DNA from: Marinobacter sp. EhC06
GTDB lineage: Bacteria > Pseudomonadota > Gammaproteobacteria > Pseudomonadales > Oleiphilaceae
Length of the DNA stretch: 64,000 nt
Assembly (NCBI RefSeq): GCF_001650915.1
Contig: NZ_LXYO01000023.1
Span: forward strand, 372,001-436,000
Direction of reading: 5' to 3'
This document shows, piece after piece, positions 62,449-64,000 of this stretch. The notes beneath the pieces are model-generated. The model searched no databases. It had not been told where the DNA came from and saw only the letters and a program-made list of their open reading frames with translations. Made by a program: the position numbers and the translations under genes. The stretch's first letter is position 1, and each line of letters starts with the position of its first letter.

Positions 62449-64000
62449 AGGGATCTTCCGGCCAGGGGTGCTTGGGGTATCGGCCGCGCATGTCCTTGCG
62501 CACCTCGGGGTAGGCGTTGCGCCAGAAACTGGCCAGATCGGCGGTGACCGCCAACGGACGCTGGGCCGGTGAGAGCAAATGGATCACCACCGGTACGCGC
62601 CCGCCGGCAACGGCCGGGGTTTCTGTCCAGCCGAACAGGGCCTGAAGCTTGGCCGCCAGAACCGGGCCATTGTCCGCGGTATAGTCCAGGCGCACCCGCT
62701 GGCCGGTGGGGATGCTCAAGTGCGTTGGCGCCAGGGCCTGAAGCTGCTGTTGTGCCGGGTAATCAAGCTGGTTGTTCAGGGCCGCTAGCAGGTCGACCCG
62801 GGCCAGATCCGACCAGCGGCCCATGCCAGCCAGAAACGGTCCAAGCCAATCCTCCAGATTTTCCAGCAAGGCCGCATCGCTTGTGTCCGGCCAGCCATCA
62901 TTGGGGAAGGTGTCGGCGAGCAACCGCACACGAGCACGCCACTGGCGGCTGTCGTCGGTCCAGGGCAGGCTTTCCAGGCCCTTTTTCCGGATGGCGTTGA
63001 TCAGGCCCTGCTGAACCAGCTCCGGATCCACCCGGGTAATCGGTTTCTCCTGCAGCACCAGTTCGCCCAGTTTACGTACCTGTCTTGCCAGGATCTTGCC
63101 CTGGCTGTCGTCCCAAAGCGCCTCTTCGGTCTCGTGGATGTGGTCAGCCAGATCCAACTCCAGATCCGGAGTGTCCACCGGAGCCGCCAGGTAGATGGTT
63201 GCTTCCCGGGCCCGGCCATCCAGTTCGGCGGCCACCAGCCAGTTGTGCCGGGCCAGGGGATCCTCCTCTCTCAGTGCTGCGCCTTTGCCGTTACTGAGTT
63301 GGTACCTTGGCGCCTTGCCCGCACGCCGGCGGGCGATACGATCCGGATAGGCCAGAGCCAGCAATCGTCCTACCTCCGTCTCGGACGGCATTGGCGCATC
63401 AGCAGGAGCCGGCCCGGAAAGCCTTCGGGCCGACTGACGCACGGCCTTGAGGCGGGCCGCATCCAGCGTGCGGTCACGTCGCTCGCCGTAAAACACACGA
63501 ATCCGCTCGTGCATATCCGCTCCGGCGCCGGGGCCCAGAAGATCCCGTTCTCCAAGCAGGGCGGCCAGTGCCGCGGCAGGCCCTTCAAGCCCCATGGTGC
63601 GGCCCCTCAGGACCATATGGGCCAGGCGCGGGTGGATTCCCAGGTCACGGGCCGCTTTGCCGTGATCCGTTATAGCCCCGTCTGAATCCAGCATATCCAG
63701 CCACTGCAACAAGGCCACCGCCTGTTGCCAGTGGGCTGCCGGCGGCTCATCAATCCAGGAGACAGCGGCGGCAGCCCGGGCGCCCCATTGGGCCAACTCC
63801 AGAACCAGGGGCGCCAGATCGGCCTCCAGAATTTCCGGAGGCGTATAGTCCGCCAGTCCGAACTGTTCCGATTCGCTCCACAGGCGATAACAGATGCCCG
63901 GCTCAACCCGGCCGGCCCGGCCCTTGCGCTGTTCCGCCGAGGCCCTGGAGACCCGACCGGTAACCAGTCGCGTCATGCCACTATTTGGGTCAAATACCGC
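62402..64000 (-). CDS. hrpB: ATP-dependent helicase HrpB (5' part outside window)
   Basis: About 532 C-terminal residues of a DEAH-family RNA/DNA helicase; the N-terminal part with the Walker motifs lies beyond the right edge. Helicase motif VI SRASAEQRKGRAGRVEPG and the preceding strand VFDPNSGMTRLVTGRV are visible, then winged-helix/ratchet regions and the HrpB-specific C-terminal domain (LLSPAQRPLAVTADLASFWRNAYPEVRKDMRGRYPKHPWPEDP). The exact role in bacteria is unclear. Convergent overlap with the eIF-2B-like gene. Confidence 0.93.
   Translation of the reverse strand, partial: AVFDPNSGMTRLVTGRVSRASAEQRKGRAGRVEPGICYRLWSESEQFGLADYTPPEILEADLAPLVLELAQWGARAAAAVSWIDEPPAAHWQQAVALLQWLDMLDSDGAITDHGKAARDLGIHPRLAHMVLRGRTMGLEGPAAALAALLGERDLLGPGAGADMHERIRVFYGERRDRTLDAARLKAVRQSARRLSGPAPADAPMPSETEVGRLLALAYPDRIARRRAGKAPRYQLSNGKGAALREEDPLARHNWLVAAELDGRAREATIYLAAPVDTPDLELDLADHIHETEEALWDDSQGKILARQVRKLGELVLQEKPITRVDPELVQQGLINAIRKKGLESLPWTDDSRQWRARVRLLADTFPNDGWPDTSDAALLENLEDWLGPFLAGMGRWSDLARVDLLAALNNQLDYPAQQQLQALAPTHLSIPTGQRVRLDYTADNGPVLAAKLQALFGWTETPAVAGGRVPVVIHLLSPAQRPLAVTADLASFWRNAYPEVRKDMRGRYPKHPWPEDPFTAEAQQGTKKRPAR

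Overview
The window reads as a chromosomal segment of a marine gammaproteobacterium, most likely Marinobacter or a close relative. This is inferred from protein character and gene content: a fused nuoCD, monomeric NADP-isocitrate dehydrogenase, an Lpp/OprI-like lipoprotein, a TRAP-type (R)-3-hydroxybutyrate locus, a solitary ectoine synthase and G+C-rich, codon-biased genes. No database search was possible. There is no rRNA, CRISPR array, insertion sequence or prophage; the region is core chromosome with a few accessory blocks.

Layout. 1-6566 (minus): nuoA-B-CD-E-F-G of respiratory complex I, with nuoG running off the left edge, preceded by tRNA-Gly(CCC). 6879-13903: ion transport and envelope genes (K+/H+ antiporter, two L,D-transpeptidases, an Lpp-like lipoprotein ending in Lys, a slipin/NfeD pair, and a GDT1-family Mn2+ exporter behind a well-formed yybP-ykoY manganese riboswitch). 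14142-18581: two MFS transporters with a MarR and a WYL regulator. 18591-24632: secreted nuclease, hydrolase, AraC regulator, queC-queE for queuosine precursor synthesis, and a DEDD exonuclease. 24894-25696: an RNA-rich intergenic region with a candidate sRNA and a terminator-in-leader arrangement. 25722-30331: a phosphorelay operon (hybrid kinase with two receivers and HPt, a membrane protein, and a lone receiver). 30401-36754: unknown lipoprotein, small proteins, a serine hydrolase, a diguanylate cyclase, ybaK and a cation/proton antiporter. 36852-39095: icd.

The best integrated system is 39589-49545 (minus): an extracytoplasmic 3-hydroxybutyrate-oligomer hydrolase, a sigma-54 enhancer-binding regulator (HbcR-like), a TRAP transporter (dctP, dctQ, dctM), 3-hydroxybutyrate dehydrogenase and acetoacetyl-CoA synthetase. 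Both transcription units carry a GG-N10-GC sigma-54 promoter, and each has two copies of the same inverted repeat (TGTCC-N8-GGACA type) at matching distances upstream. This supports a two-promoter regulon driven by the regulator encoded in the first unit: cleave oligomers outside the cytoplasm, import the acid, oxidise it to acetoacetate and activate it to acetoacetyl-CoA.

49819-64000: a GlxA-type regulator divergent from a SAM methyltransferase/MddA-like pair and an esterase lipoprotein; a DUF2868/DUF3482 membrane-protein/GTPase pair; a solitary EctC with a CynX-like transporter; a long inverted repeat; an ornithine/lysine decarboxylase whose leader holds a short ORF and an intrinsic terminator; a YjfB-like motility protein; an orphan ATP-grasp enzyme; an eIF-2B-like protein; and hrpB running off the right edge. 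Long ORFs antisense to nuo and icd were treated as high-GC shadows.
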